Source: an uncultured Collinsella sp.
GTDB taxonomy: Bacteria; Actinomycetota; Coriobacteriia; Coriobacteriales; Coriobacteriaceae
Direction: 5' to 3'
Length of the DNA: 27,013 nt
NCBI GenBank assembly: GCA_900549195.1
Contig: URNK01000003.1
Span: 1 to 27,013, forward strand
The translations under genes were made by a program, and so were the position numbers. The stretch's first letter is position 1, and each line of letters begins with the position of its first letter. The notes beneath the pieces are model-generated. The model was given only the letters and a program-made list of their open reading frames with translations, was not told the origin of the DNA and ran no database searches. Below are positions 1-7,517 of this stretch, piece after piece.

Positions 1-1
1 G

Positions 2-55
2 CAGGAGTTGATCCTGCGGCCCCGCCGCTTTATGCCGATGCGTAACGAGCGCTAG
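2..55 (+). CDS. Possible 3' end of a plus-strand gene (partial)
   Basis: Reading from base 2, an open frame runs off the left edge and stops at TAG 53-55, ending in a basic tail (LRPRRFMPMRNER). It would converge tail to tail with the response regulator, overlapping its stop by two bases. Another frame (from base 1, TAA at 43-45) is also open, so this is only a possibility. Bases 1-17 also form a small inverted repeat (GCAGGA, 5-nt loop, TCCTGC). Product unknown. Confidence 0.2.
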   Translation, partial: QELILRPRRFMPMRNER

Positions 56-672
56 CGCTCCATGTTGGGAACGATGCTGCCCTCCGTTACTGCGCGCACG
101 GCCAAGCGCATGATGTTGTCGTAGCCGGTCTTATTGAGAATCTCCGAGATGCGGCGTTTGATGGTGCCCTCGCTCATAAACAGCTCGGCCGCGATCTCGC
201 GGCGGCTTTTACCCTCGCAGGCAAGGCGCAAGATCGACAGCTCGACATCGTCGAGGGCCGCCGTGCCCGAGAAGATGCTCTCGGGCGGCTTGGGAAACGT
301 GCAGTAACCCGCCAGCGTGGAGCGCATCACGGCGAATAGCTCGTCGATACCGACGTTCTTGTACACAAAGCTGTCGACGCCCGCCTCGCGCGCCTGGTCC
401 ACAAAGGTGATTTCGGGCATACCCGTCATGATAATGACGCGGCACTCGGGCAGTTGTTCTTTGATGCGCGCCGCCGCCACGATGCCGTTGGAATCATGCT
501 CGGTACATACGTCCATCAGTATCATGTCCGGGCGCTCCTTGAGCGCGACACCCAAGGCCTCGGAAGCATCGGCAATGGCGGAAACAACGGTCATATCGGG
601 CTGGTCGCCAACGGAGCGCGCCAGGCTCTCGCGCAGGATGGCCTGGTCTTCGACTATAAGGACGCGGATCAT
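52..672 (-). CDS. LuxR/NarL-family response regulator
   Basis: A 206-residue two-component response regulator. The N-terminal receiver domain (about 1-120) has the acidic pair E8/D9, phospho-acceptor D54 in the ILMDV strand, T83 in IIMTG and K105 in FVYKN. A LuxR-type helix-turn-helix follows (about 138-200, with REIAAELFMSEGTIKRRI). Length and order are normal for the family. Its ATG (670-672) overlaps the kinase stop by 4 bases (ATGA), so it is translationally coupled to the kinase and should be its phosphorylation partner. It probably acts as a DNA-binding transcription regulator in the cytoplasm. Target genes cannot be read from this window; autoregulation of the cluster is plausible but not shown. 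Confidence 0.92.
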   Translation of the reverse strand: MIRVLIVEDQAILRESLARSVGDQPDMTVVSAIADASEALGVALKERPDMILMDVCTEHDSNGIVAAARIKEQLPECRVIIMTGMPEITFVDQAREAGVDSFVYKNVGIDELFAVMRSTLAGYCTFPKPPESIFSGTAALDDVELSILRLACEGKSRREIAAELFMSEGTIKRRISEILNKTGYDNIMRLAVRAVTEGSIVPNMER

Positions 673-2168
673 GAACTTCTCCTTTGGACCGTGGTGTTGG
701 AGCTCAGCGGGATGGACACCGCAAGCGTAAAGGGCTGGGCAGCATGGACCTCTAGGCTGCCACCCAGATCTTGCGCGACATGCCTCATACCTGGGATACC
801 CGTTCCCTCGCGATACGATACGGGGGCCGGGGACCCGTCGTTAGAAATCGTCATGCGCGCGACGGCGCCAGCATCCGCCCCCTCCTGCCACAGGCGCACG
901 TGGACCCGATGCGCCTGCGCATGCTTGGTGGCATTGGTCGAGGCCTCGCGGATAATCTGCAAAAATGCGGCGGCGACATGCGCGTCCTCAGGCAGCGCGC
1001 CCTCAACATCGATCTGCACACTCACCAGGCCAAAAGCATGGACGATATCACCCAGCTGCTCTGCAGGCTCACTGGCACCGCCACTGCGCAAATCGGCGGC
1101 GATTGAGCGCAGCAACGGGTCAATCTGCTCGAGCGACTCATCGTCCAGACGCCCCTCCTCCAAATAGCGATGAAGAATGGACAAGCGCTGGCCGATCACA
1201 TCGTGCACGCGGGAGCGCATGCGCAGGTAGGCCGCATTGTCGGCAACCTTTTTGACTTCTTCGATCTGGGCCTGGAGCTCTTGCCCCGCAAGCTCAAGCA
1301 GATGATTGGCTTGTGCCAAGCGGTCATAGGCGTGTGCGTATTCCGTCACGTCCAGGCCGACGACGCGCTCGAACGGACGGCCCGAGACCGTAACGGAGTC
1401 ACGCACGAACAGACGAATCTCGGAAGGAGAGATCTCGATCACGGCGCGATCCCTACCAAAGCGGTCAAGGTCGATATGGGCGCGATTAGCGCTGCTTTCG
1501 GGCGTCTGCATACTGAGTTTTCGTAGGTCGTTCCATGTGCTGCTCATGTCGCGCAAATCGGTGGGCATATGAAGCTCCACCAGGTTTTTGCGCATGCAGC
1601 GGTTCATGAGCAACGGACGGCCCCTCGGGTCTAGATACAGGATGCCCACGGGAATCACGTTGATGGTTTCAATCGTCGAGAACGCGGTAATATCCTCCTG
1701 GCGGTTGCGGACGTCCATCAAGAGCGCCGCGATGGAACGGAACAGGAAGAACGCTCCCTCTGCGATAAGGACAACGGTCCACGCCGAGCCCATAACAACA
1801 ACCATTGGCGGCGTAACGGCGGCAACGAGCAGCAGCTCAGTCAGCATGACGGGGCGGCGATAGTGCACCATAAGCACCACGCCATAGACAAAGATCGCGG
1901 CATTGAGCCACAGCGCTCCGCCCATCGCCCTGGCGCAAACGCCAAGCGGCGCCATCAGATATGAGCCAGACGACGCGAACAAGATGAGCGCCGAAACCAT
2001 CAGGTGAACCACAAGGCTCGCCTCGTAAGCGCAAATCACCTTGCGGCTATAGGACGTGCGACGCGATGCGATGAGTGGAACGTGAATTGTCTGCAGACAT
2101 GCCGCCAGGGCAAAGACGACATCGAGCGCGACAATCTGAGGAAGGATGAGCGGAATCTGCATGGTCAC
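669..2168 (-). CDS. Membrane sensor histidine kinase (NarL-partner type)
   Basis: A 499-residue histidine kinase. About five or six hydrophobic segments fill residues 1-150. A PAS-like stretch follows (about 165-280, ending GRPFERVVGLDVTEY, which resembles a PAS C-cap), then a short coiled coil (285-312). The dimerisation helix carries phospho-acceptor H322 in VHDVIGQRLS, the HDxxGQ form typical of kinases that pair with LuxR-type regulators. The ATPase domain shows an N-box (REASTNATKHA, about 407-417) and glycine boxes (ISNDGS, GTGIPGM). The start is GTG at 2168, overlapping the upstream stop as GTGA; an ATG at 2162 is an alternative. It lies in a three-gene unit with an upstream membrane sensor and a downstream regulator. 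The signal sensed is unknown. Confidence 0.88.
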   Translation of the reverse strand: MTMQIPLILPQIVALDVVFALAACLQTIHVPLIASRRTSYSRKVICAYEASLVVHLMVSALILFASSGSYLMAPLGVCARAMGGALWLNAAIFVYGVVLMVHYRRPVMLTELLLVAAVTPPMVVVMGSAWTVVLIAEGAFFLFRSIAALLMDVRNRQEDITAFSTIETINVIPVGILYLDPRGRPLLMNRCMRKNLVELHMPTDLRDMSSTWNDLRKLSMQTPESSANRAHIDLDRFGRDRAVIEISPSEIRLFVRDSVTVSGRPFERVVGLDVTEYAHAYDRLAQANHLLELAGQELQAQIEEVKKVADNAAYLRMRSRVHDVIGQRLSILHRYLEEGRLDDESLEQIDPLLRSIAADLRSGGASEPAEQLGDIVHAFGLVSVQIDVEGALPEDAHVAAAFLQIIREASTNATKHAQAHRVHVRLWQEGADAGAVARMTISNDGSPAPVSYREGTGIPGMRHVAQDLGGSLEVHAAQPFTLAVSIPLSSNTTVQRRSS

Positions 2169-4048
2169 TCACCCGCCTGCGGCATCAAGACGATCATGCG
2201 CAGCTGACCGGGCTCGCCCTCAAGACGGTACGCCACGTTACGCCCTTGCAGCGCGCTCTCGAGCTCACGCGCGGCGGGCGTCTGCGACAAATCCTTCTCG
2301 TCATTGGAAAAGAGCGTGGCACGCAACTCCACGCTGCACGAGTCGTGATCGCTCAAGTGATACATAAGTGCCGGTCGAGTAGTGGTGTAGGCAAAAAACG
2401 CAAAGTCATATACGCAGTCGTACAGCGCGCTTACCGCATTGGCGTGCATCGGGCGCCGTATGGCGATAATCGAGGCGCAATCGACGTCAATGGTGCGCAG
2501 GTCGCTCGCGAGCTCGTTGGCAATGAGCTGAATGCGGTCGCGATCAAAACCGCTCTCCCCGTGCTGTGCCAACGTGAGCGATCCCTTGCGCTTGCAATAG
2601 GCGACGAGCATCTTGGCGCGCTGCAGCATGCGGTAACGCTCGTGCGAAGATGCCTCGTCGGTCAACGGTGGCAGCGAGCTCAGCAAGTCGTACATCTCTT
2701 CGAGCGCGCGGGCAAGCGCTTGGTCCACGTCTTGGACCAGCAAGGTCTCGGCCTCTTGATCTGCCAAATGCGTCTTAAGGTCGTAGTCGGCGGCAAGCAG
2801 CTCGTTTTGGCGTTGCAGCTCCATGCGACGATGCGCTAGTTCGCGATTGAGCTCGTTGAGCTCCGACACGTCTTGGGCAAGCAGTGCCGATCCACCCAGC
2901 AGCGGAAAGGCGCGATACATTACATCGGGATCGGACGCCACGGCAAAGGCATGGGCGCGCCCGTGCTCCTGGACCCGCAACTCCTCGCGTACGCCCTCTG
3001 GGATCGGCTTTGACACCGGCGTGGCATAGACTTCCTGCAAGTCGCGCGTCATAACCTTTAGGTCGAGCGGCAGGGTATCGAAAATGCCGGCGATATCGTG
3101 GTACGACGGAATGACGCCGCAATCGAGACAGATTTCCATCGCCACCACGCACAGGACGCAATAGACGAGCGAAAAGTTGAGCCTCCATGCCCAGGGCACG
3201 CGCAGAGCATATGAGATGGCAAAGAATGCGCCGCCCAGCAGCACGAGCGCCGCCGTGCCCGAAAAACGTTGGATGCGGAAGGACGAGGACCGGCCCACCA
3301 GGATAAAAAAGGCCACGAAGTTAAAGGCCGTCCACACCAGAACGGCACCGTAGCCCCAACCGTATGTGTAATCGTTGCTCCAGGTTTCACTCGATCGATC
3401 GAAGTGGAAGACCTGCTGATGAATATCGTTAGTGAGCACAAAGCCGATAAGCAGAACAGCCATGGCCCACAAAACAGTGCGGTACCGACGCCCCATACGA
3501 TGCTGTTCCAAACCCGCGAGGCGCAGACCGCACAGCTGGTAGATCAGCGGAATGAGCGTCATGGGCACGTAGTACAGGTACCACAGCACGGTGGCATAGA
3601 ACGGCGTGAACGACTTGTACTTGAGAATGACTTCGATCATCCACAGGGCGCAGATGGTGGCGATGGCAACAAGGCGGCGGCGCAACACATAGTCCAAACA
3701 GCGCAGATAGACCGATACGCCCCAGATCGAAAATACAATTGCGGCGACAAGCAGCGGGAGAGAGCTCGAGTGGATAAGCGCATCCACGACCTCTTCGGAC
3801 ACCTCGCTATAGGCGGGCACGGCATTGGAAAGCTTGGAATCGGAGGCGAACAACGCCGGCAAGACTGCCAAAAGTATAAGGAACAGCGCAGTGGTGACAC
3901 CGGCGATAGCGAAGACGCGGCGGCGGTATACACGATGCGTTATGCCAACAAGGAATCGCGGCATGGCGAAGAGCCTGCCGCCCCTGGGATCCGCAACCGG
4001 CGCGGTCCGGGCGGCCGCGTGGCCGATATGTCGCTCGCGGGTACCCAT
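2165..4048 (-). CDS. Multi-pass membrane sensor protein, kinase-like but without a visible catalytic core
   Basis: About 627 residues from the ATG at 4048 (another start at 3964 is possible). About eight hydrophobic segments (around 46-68, 97-115, 125-143, 150-175, 192-207, 235-252, 266-282, 292-312) resemble the 7TM N-terminus of some histidine kinases. A cytoplasmic part follows with a PAS-like region and a charged coiled coil (about 395-437, SELNELNRELAHRRMELQRQ). I see no phospho-acceptor H-box and no glycine boxes of an ATPase domain; the C-terminus looks like a worn kinase/ATPase fold. It overlaps the true kinase by 3-4 bases. I infer that it senses a signal in the membrane and passes it to, or dimerises with, the downstream kinase. 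Function not proven. Confidence 0.7.
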   Translation of the reverse strand: MGTRERHIGHAAARTAPVADPRGGRLFAMPRFLVGITHRVYRRRVFAIAGVTTALFLILLAVLPALFASDSKLSNAVPAYSEVSEEVVDALIHSSSLPLLVAAIVFSIWGVSVYLRCLDYVLRRRLVAIATICALWMIEVILKYKSFTPFYATVLWYLYYVPMTLIPLIYQLCGLRLAGLEQHRMGRRYRTVLWAMAVLLIGFVLTNDIHQQVFHFDRSSETWSNDYTYGWGYGAVLVWTAFNFVAFFILVGRSSSFRIQRFSGTAALVLLGGAFFAISYALRVPWAWRLNFSLVYCVLCVVAMEICLDCGVIPSYHDIAGIFDTLPLDLKVMTRDLQEVYATPVSKPIPEGVREELRVQEHGRAHAFAVASDPDVMYRAFPLLGGSALLAQDVSELNELNRELAHRRMELQRQNELLAADYDLKTHLADQEAETLLVQDVDQALARALEEMYDLLSSLPPLTDEASSHERYRMLQRAKMLVAYCKRKGSLTLAQHGESGFDRDRIQLIANELASDLRTIDVDCASIIAIRRPMHANAVSALYDCVYDFAFFAYTTTRPALMYHLSDHDSCSVELRATLFSNDEKDLSQTPAARELESALQGRNVAYRLEGEPGQLRMIVLMPQAGE

Positions 4049-4057
4049 AGTGCTTTT

Positions 4058-4063
4058 AGTGTA
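4058..4063 (-). promoter_or_regulatory. Candidate -10 box of the sensor/kinase/regulator operon
   Basis: TACACT on the minus strand ends 9 bases before the ATG at 4048. Transcription would start at about 4051-4048, leaving almost no leader, and no Shine-Dalgarno sequence precedes this ATG. This fits a leaderless or near-leaderless message. The -35 region is weak (T-rich, poor match). Confidence 0.35.
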
Positions 4064-4115
4064 CCGACAGATGGGTCGAAAAAGCGGGCCGCATGTCCCA
4101 AAATCCGCAGCCGGC

Positions 4116-4154
4116 AAGGCGCCCGGCGAGCATTAACTACTCGCCGGGCGCCTT
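4116..4154. repeat. Perfect 15-bp inverted repeat, possible terminator
   Basis: Arms AAGGCGCCCGGCGAG (4116-4130) and CTCGCCGGGCGCCTT (4140-4154) are separated by 9 bases. The stem is very stable but has no U-tract on either strand, so it may be a factor-dependent terminator, an mRNA-end protector or a repeat element rather than an intrinsic terminator. It lies between the beta-glucosidase 3' end and the start of the sensor operon. Confidence 0.6.
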
Positions 4155-4209
4155 GGTCAGGAGGCTATGAGGATGAGCACGCGAAATTCACAGCGGTCAG
4201 GCCCGCCCC

Positions 4210-5746
<1,537 letters not shown>

Positions 5747-5778
5747 TCAATCCTTTCGCACGCTGTTGTCATAGGCTC

Positions 5779-5807
5779 AGTATCCCTGCAAACAACGCGT
5801 CGCTCAA
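5779..5807 (-). promoter_or_regulatory. Candidate promoter of the 6-phospho-beta-glucosidase
   Basis: The minus strand shows TTGAGC (5802-5807), a 17-base spacer and GATACT (5779-5784), each a 4/6 match to the sigma-70-type boxes. The predicted start near 5772 leaves a leader of about 28 nt carrying the GAAAGGA ribosome-binding site. Confidence 0.45.
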
Positions 5808-5895
5808 CGGCAACGGAACAGGCCGATACTTCTTTTCGCGCGCGGGTGCCCGGCAACCGTCCCGTCTGACACTTTTTGATACCTGCCTGCCCGAT

Positions 5896-5928
5896 CCACC
5901 ACAATGGGGACAGGCACCTTTGTGATGG
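5896..5928. repeat. Short palindromic element with GGGGAC core
   Basis: CCACCACAA (5896-5904) and TTGTGATGG (5920-5928) are complementary but for one position, around a core containing TGGGGACAGGC. It resembles the other GGGAC-core palindromes at 7382, 9027 and 25751. It lies in the 344-base gap between the GH1 gene and the DUF4867 gene; apart from this, the promoter and the pair of elements at 5944 and 6025, I see no gene in that gap. Confidence 0.45.
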
Positions 5929-5943
5929 CTGGGGCCCGTTTGT

Positions 5944-5996
5944 CTCGATCTGTAACAGGTAGGCAGCCAAAACCGGGCCCGGTGTTACAGATTGAG
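5944..5996. repeat. Palindromic repeat copy 1 (ATCTGTAACA ... TGTTACAGAT)
   Basis: Arms CTCGATCTGTAACA (5944-5957) and TGTTACAGATTGAG (5983-5996) pair over 14 bases with one mismatch. The loop contains the small palindrome ACCGGGCCCGGT. A second copy with the same arms but a different loop lies 28 bases further right. Confidence 0.7.
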
Positions 5997-6024
5997 ATTG
6001 TTCGGCCTGTCCCCTGCAGTTTGT

Positions 6025-6077
6025 CTAAATCTGTAACAGGTAGAGACGATTTAGCCCGCTAGATGTTACAGATTGAG
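6025..6077. repeat. Palindromic repeat copy 2 (ATCTGTAACA ... TGTTACAGAT)
   Basis: Arms CTAAATCTGTAACA (6025-6038) and TGTTACAGATTGAG (6064-6077) have one mismatch. The left flank (GTTTGTCT) and right flank (GAGAT) are shared with copy 1, while the loop differs. The element ends about 10 bases past the DUF4867 stop codon and could act as its 3' end, though it has no U-tract. Confidence 0.7.
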
Positions 6078-6087
6078 ATGGAAGATT

Positions 6088-6732
6088 CTAGTCGCAGGTG
6101 ATGTCGAGGTTTTTGCCGGTGAGGCCCACATAGCCGCCTTCGGCTGCCTTGGGGCTGTCGGCGTGGCAGAGGACCCACTTGTCGGCCTTCCAGTAGCAGT
6201 AGCTGTCGCCGGCGGCAGGCATGTCGGCTGCGGCCTCGGGGCGCGAGCCGTTGGTGCCGGCGGGAAGCGCGACCATCACCTGGAAGCCGCCTTCATCGAC
6301 CATGCACGGCGTGTAGTGCAGCGTGGTGTTGAAAACCTCGACGACCTTGCCGGCCGGCACGCGGAACGCCTTGACGCATGCGGTGTCGAGCTTGCCGTCC
6401 TCGATCTCCCAGCGATGCGCCACGAGCAGGATAAAGTCGCGGGCGCCCAGGTTAAACTCGCTGGCGCGGTGATACTCCAGGCAGTTGAGGCGTGTGTTGT
6501 GGCCGTTGCACCAGCCGAGCTGGAAGGGGCGGCCGCCGTACATGAGCAGGCCGAGCGTGTCGGCGCCCTCAACCTGCTCGAGCTCGGGCGTGGAGGCCAC
6601 GTATTTGCTGCCCTCGGGGATGGGCGTAGCCGCGAGCGCCTCGACGAGTGGAGCGGTCAGACTGGACGGAACGTCATCCCACACGCGGCCATAGAACTTG
6701 AACTCGGGATCGTTGACAGAGTAGATATGCAT
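6088..6732 (-). CDS. DUF4867 family protein
   Basis: 214 residues from the ATG at 6732, chosen because AGGAG lies 5 bases upstream; an in-frame TTG at 6750 would give six more residues. It matches the DUF4867 pattern as I know it: N-terminal IYSVNDPEFKFYGRVWDD, central LGWCNGHNTRLNCLEYHRAS, then DFILLVAHRW, FRVPAGKVVEVFNTTLHYTP and FQVMVALPAGTN. The strand-rich, His/Glu-rich middle suggests a cupin-like barrel. No membrane segment or signal peptide is seen. Members often sit near sugar metabolism genes, but no reaction is established to my knowledge. Here it stands alone with its own promoter between a GH1 gene and luxS. A role in carbohydrate metabolism is a guess. Confidence 0.8.
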   Translation of the reverse strand: MHIYSVNDPEFKFYGRVWDDVPSSLTAPLVEALAATPIPEGSKYVASTPELEQVEGADTLGLLMYGGRPFQLGWCNGHNTRLNCLEYHRASEFNLGARDFILLVAHRWEIEDGKLDTACVKAFRVPAGKVVEVFNTTLHYTPCMVDEGGFQVMVALPAGTNGSRPEAAADMPAAGDSYCYWKADKWVLCHADSPKAAEGGYVGLTGKNLDITCD

Positions 6733-6741
6733 GTTCACTCC

Positions 6742-6767
6742 TGTTCGCAAATGTGACTATACGAACA
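6742..6767 (-). promoter_or_regulatory. Candidate promoter and operator of the DUF4867 gene
   Basis: TATAGT (minus strand, 6756-6761) is a 5/6 match to a -10 box, placing the start near 6749 with a leader of about 17 nt. It is enclosed by the inverted repeat TGTTCG (6742-6747) and CGAACA (6762-6767) with a 14-base spacer, so a bound repressor would cover the -10 region. No good -35 box is seen. Confidence 0.4.
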
Positions 6768-6816
6768 TTCTAGAACAAACATGAGCGATTTTGAACGCTC
6801 GTCCCAACCACTCAAC

Positions 6817-6847
6817 AAAAAGGCGCTCCCGCATAAGCGAAGGCGCC
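6817..6847 (-). terminator. Intrinsic terminator of luxS
   Basis: On the minus strand GGCGCCTTCGC-TTAT-GCGGGAGCGCC forms an 11-bp stem (one mismatch, two G-U pairs) followed at once by TTTTT (6817-6821). It lies about 30 bases past the luxS stop codon. Confidence 0.85.
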
Positions 6848-6876
6848 CAATGCGCGCGTTTTGGGCGATAAAGCCC

Positions 6877-7365
6877 TTACGCCTGCTGATAGTACAGGTG
6901 CTTCTCGTCGATATCGGCCAGGTCGCGGTCGAGGTAGCGGCGCGCGAGCCAATTGGCCATGGGGAGGTTCTGGTCCAGGTAGTTGCCGCACTCCTCGGGA
7001 GCGGCACCGGGAACATCGCCCTCAAAGTCGGCGACGAACTCGAACAGCTCGCGCACGAGCGGCAGGATCTCCTCGCTCGTCACCTCGCCAAACACGACCA
7101 GGTAAAAGCCCGTGCGGCAGCCCATGGGGCCAAAGTAGACAATGCGGCTCGACCACTCGGCATGATTGCGGAGGAACGTCGCGCCCAAGTGCTCGATGGT
7201 GTGGCACTCGGCCGTGTTCATGACCGGCTCCTTGTTGGGCGTGGTCAGGCGCAGGTCAAACGTGGTGACGGCAGCACCGGTTGCCGGATCGCAGTCGATG
7301 CGGCTCACATACACGCCGGGCTCAAGCAGCAGATGGTCAACGGAAAAGCTCGCAATGCGCTCCAT
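6877..7365 (-). CDS. luxS: S-ribosylhomocysteine lyase (LuxS)
   Basis: A 162-residue enzyme that cleaves S-ribosylhomocysteine to homocysteine and DPD, the precursor of autoinducer-2, as part of the activated methyl cycle. The metal-binding motif HTIEH gives H55 and H59, and C126 (EECGNY) is the third ligand. C83 in GPMGCRTGFY is the catalytic cysteine, and E58 lies in the HxxEH motif. Length is normal and the protein is cytoplasmic. GAGAGGAT upstream of the ATG is the ribosome-binding site. It is monocistronic, with a clear terminator downstream and a possible promoter in the loop of the palindrome at 7382-7466. No Pfs/MTAN nucleosidase gene is nearby. Confidence 0.97.
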   Translation of the reverse strand: MERIASFSVDHLLLEPGVYVSRIDCDPATGAAVTTFDLRLTTPNKEPVMNTAECHTIEHLGATFLRNHAEWSSRIVYFGPMGCRTGFYLVVFGEVTSEEILPLVRELFEFVADFEGDVPGAAPEECGNYLDQNLPMANWLARRYLDRDLADIDEKHLYYQQA

Positions 7366-7381
7366 AGCAGATCCTCTCGGT

Positions 7382-7466
7382 AGTCAATTTGGGACGGGGC
7401 TCTTTTAGCTGGTTGAAATGGTCGCACCAATCATACCAGTCAAAAAAGCCCCGTCCCAAATTGACT
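7382..7466. repeat. Long palindrome with perfect 20-bp arms (GGGACGGGGC type)
   Basis: AGTCAATTTGGGACGGGGCT (7382-7401) is the exact reverse complement of 7447-7466. The 45-base loop itself folds (CTTTT against AAAAA, CTGGT against ACCAG, TGGT against ACCA), so the whole 85 bases form one long hairpin. It fills most of the gap between luxS and the kinase gene. Confidence 0.85.
7430..7435 (-). promoter_or_regulatory. Candidate extended -10 box for luxS
   Basis: The minus strand reads TGGTATGAT, an extended -10 motif (TGn plus TATGAT), inside the loop of the palindrome at 7382-7466. The start would be near 7423, giving a leader of about 58 nt that carries only the left-hand arm. No convincing -35 box is seen. 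Confidence 0.35.
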
Positions 7467-7468
7467 GC

Positions 7469-7507
7469 CTGGGGCGAGGACCAATGATTTTTTAATCCCT
7501 GCCCCAG
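7469..7507. repeat. Inverted repeat downstream of the kinase operon
   Basis: CTGGGGC (7469-7475) and GCCCCAG (7501-7507) flank 25 bases. A second inverted repeat overlaps it (TGATTTTT at 7484-7491 with AAAAATCA just right of 7507), so two foldings compete. It begins about 10 bases past the kinase stop and may end that transcript, but lacks a classical stem plus U-tract layout. Confidence 0.5.
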
Positions 7508-7517
7508 AAAAATCATG

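Noticed and set aside
2165..4117. Start of the sensor gene at 4117
   Set aside because: The extra N-terminal residues lie upstream of the predicted -10 box and have no ribosome-binding site.
4116..4154. Calling the 15-bp hairpin an intrinsic terminator
   Set aside because: No run of U follows on either strand; listed as an inverted repeat instead.
5941..6081. CRISPR-like repeat pair
   Set aside because: Only two copies, each itself an inverted repeat with a different loop, no regular spacers and no cas genes.
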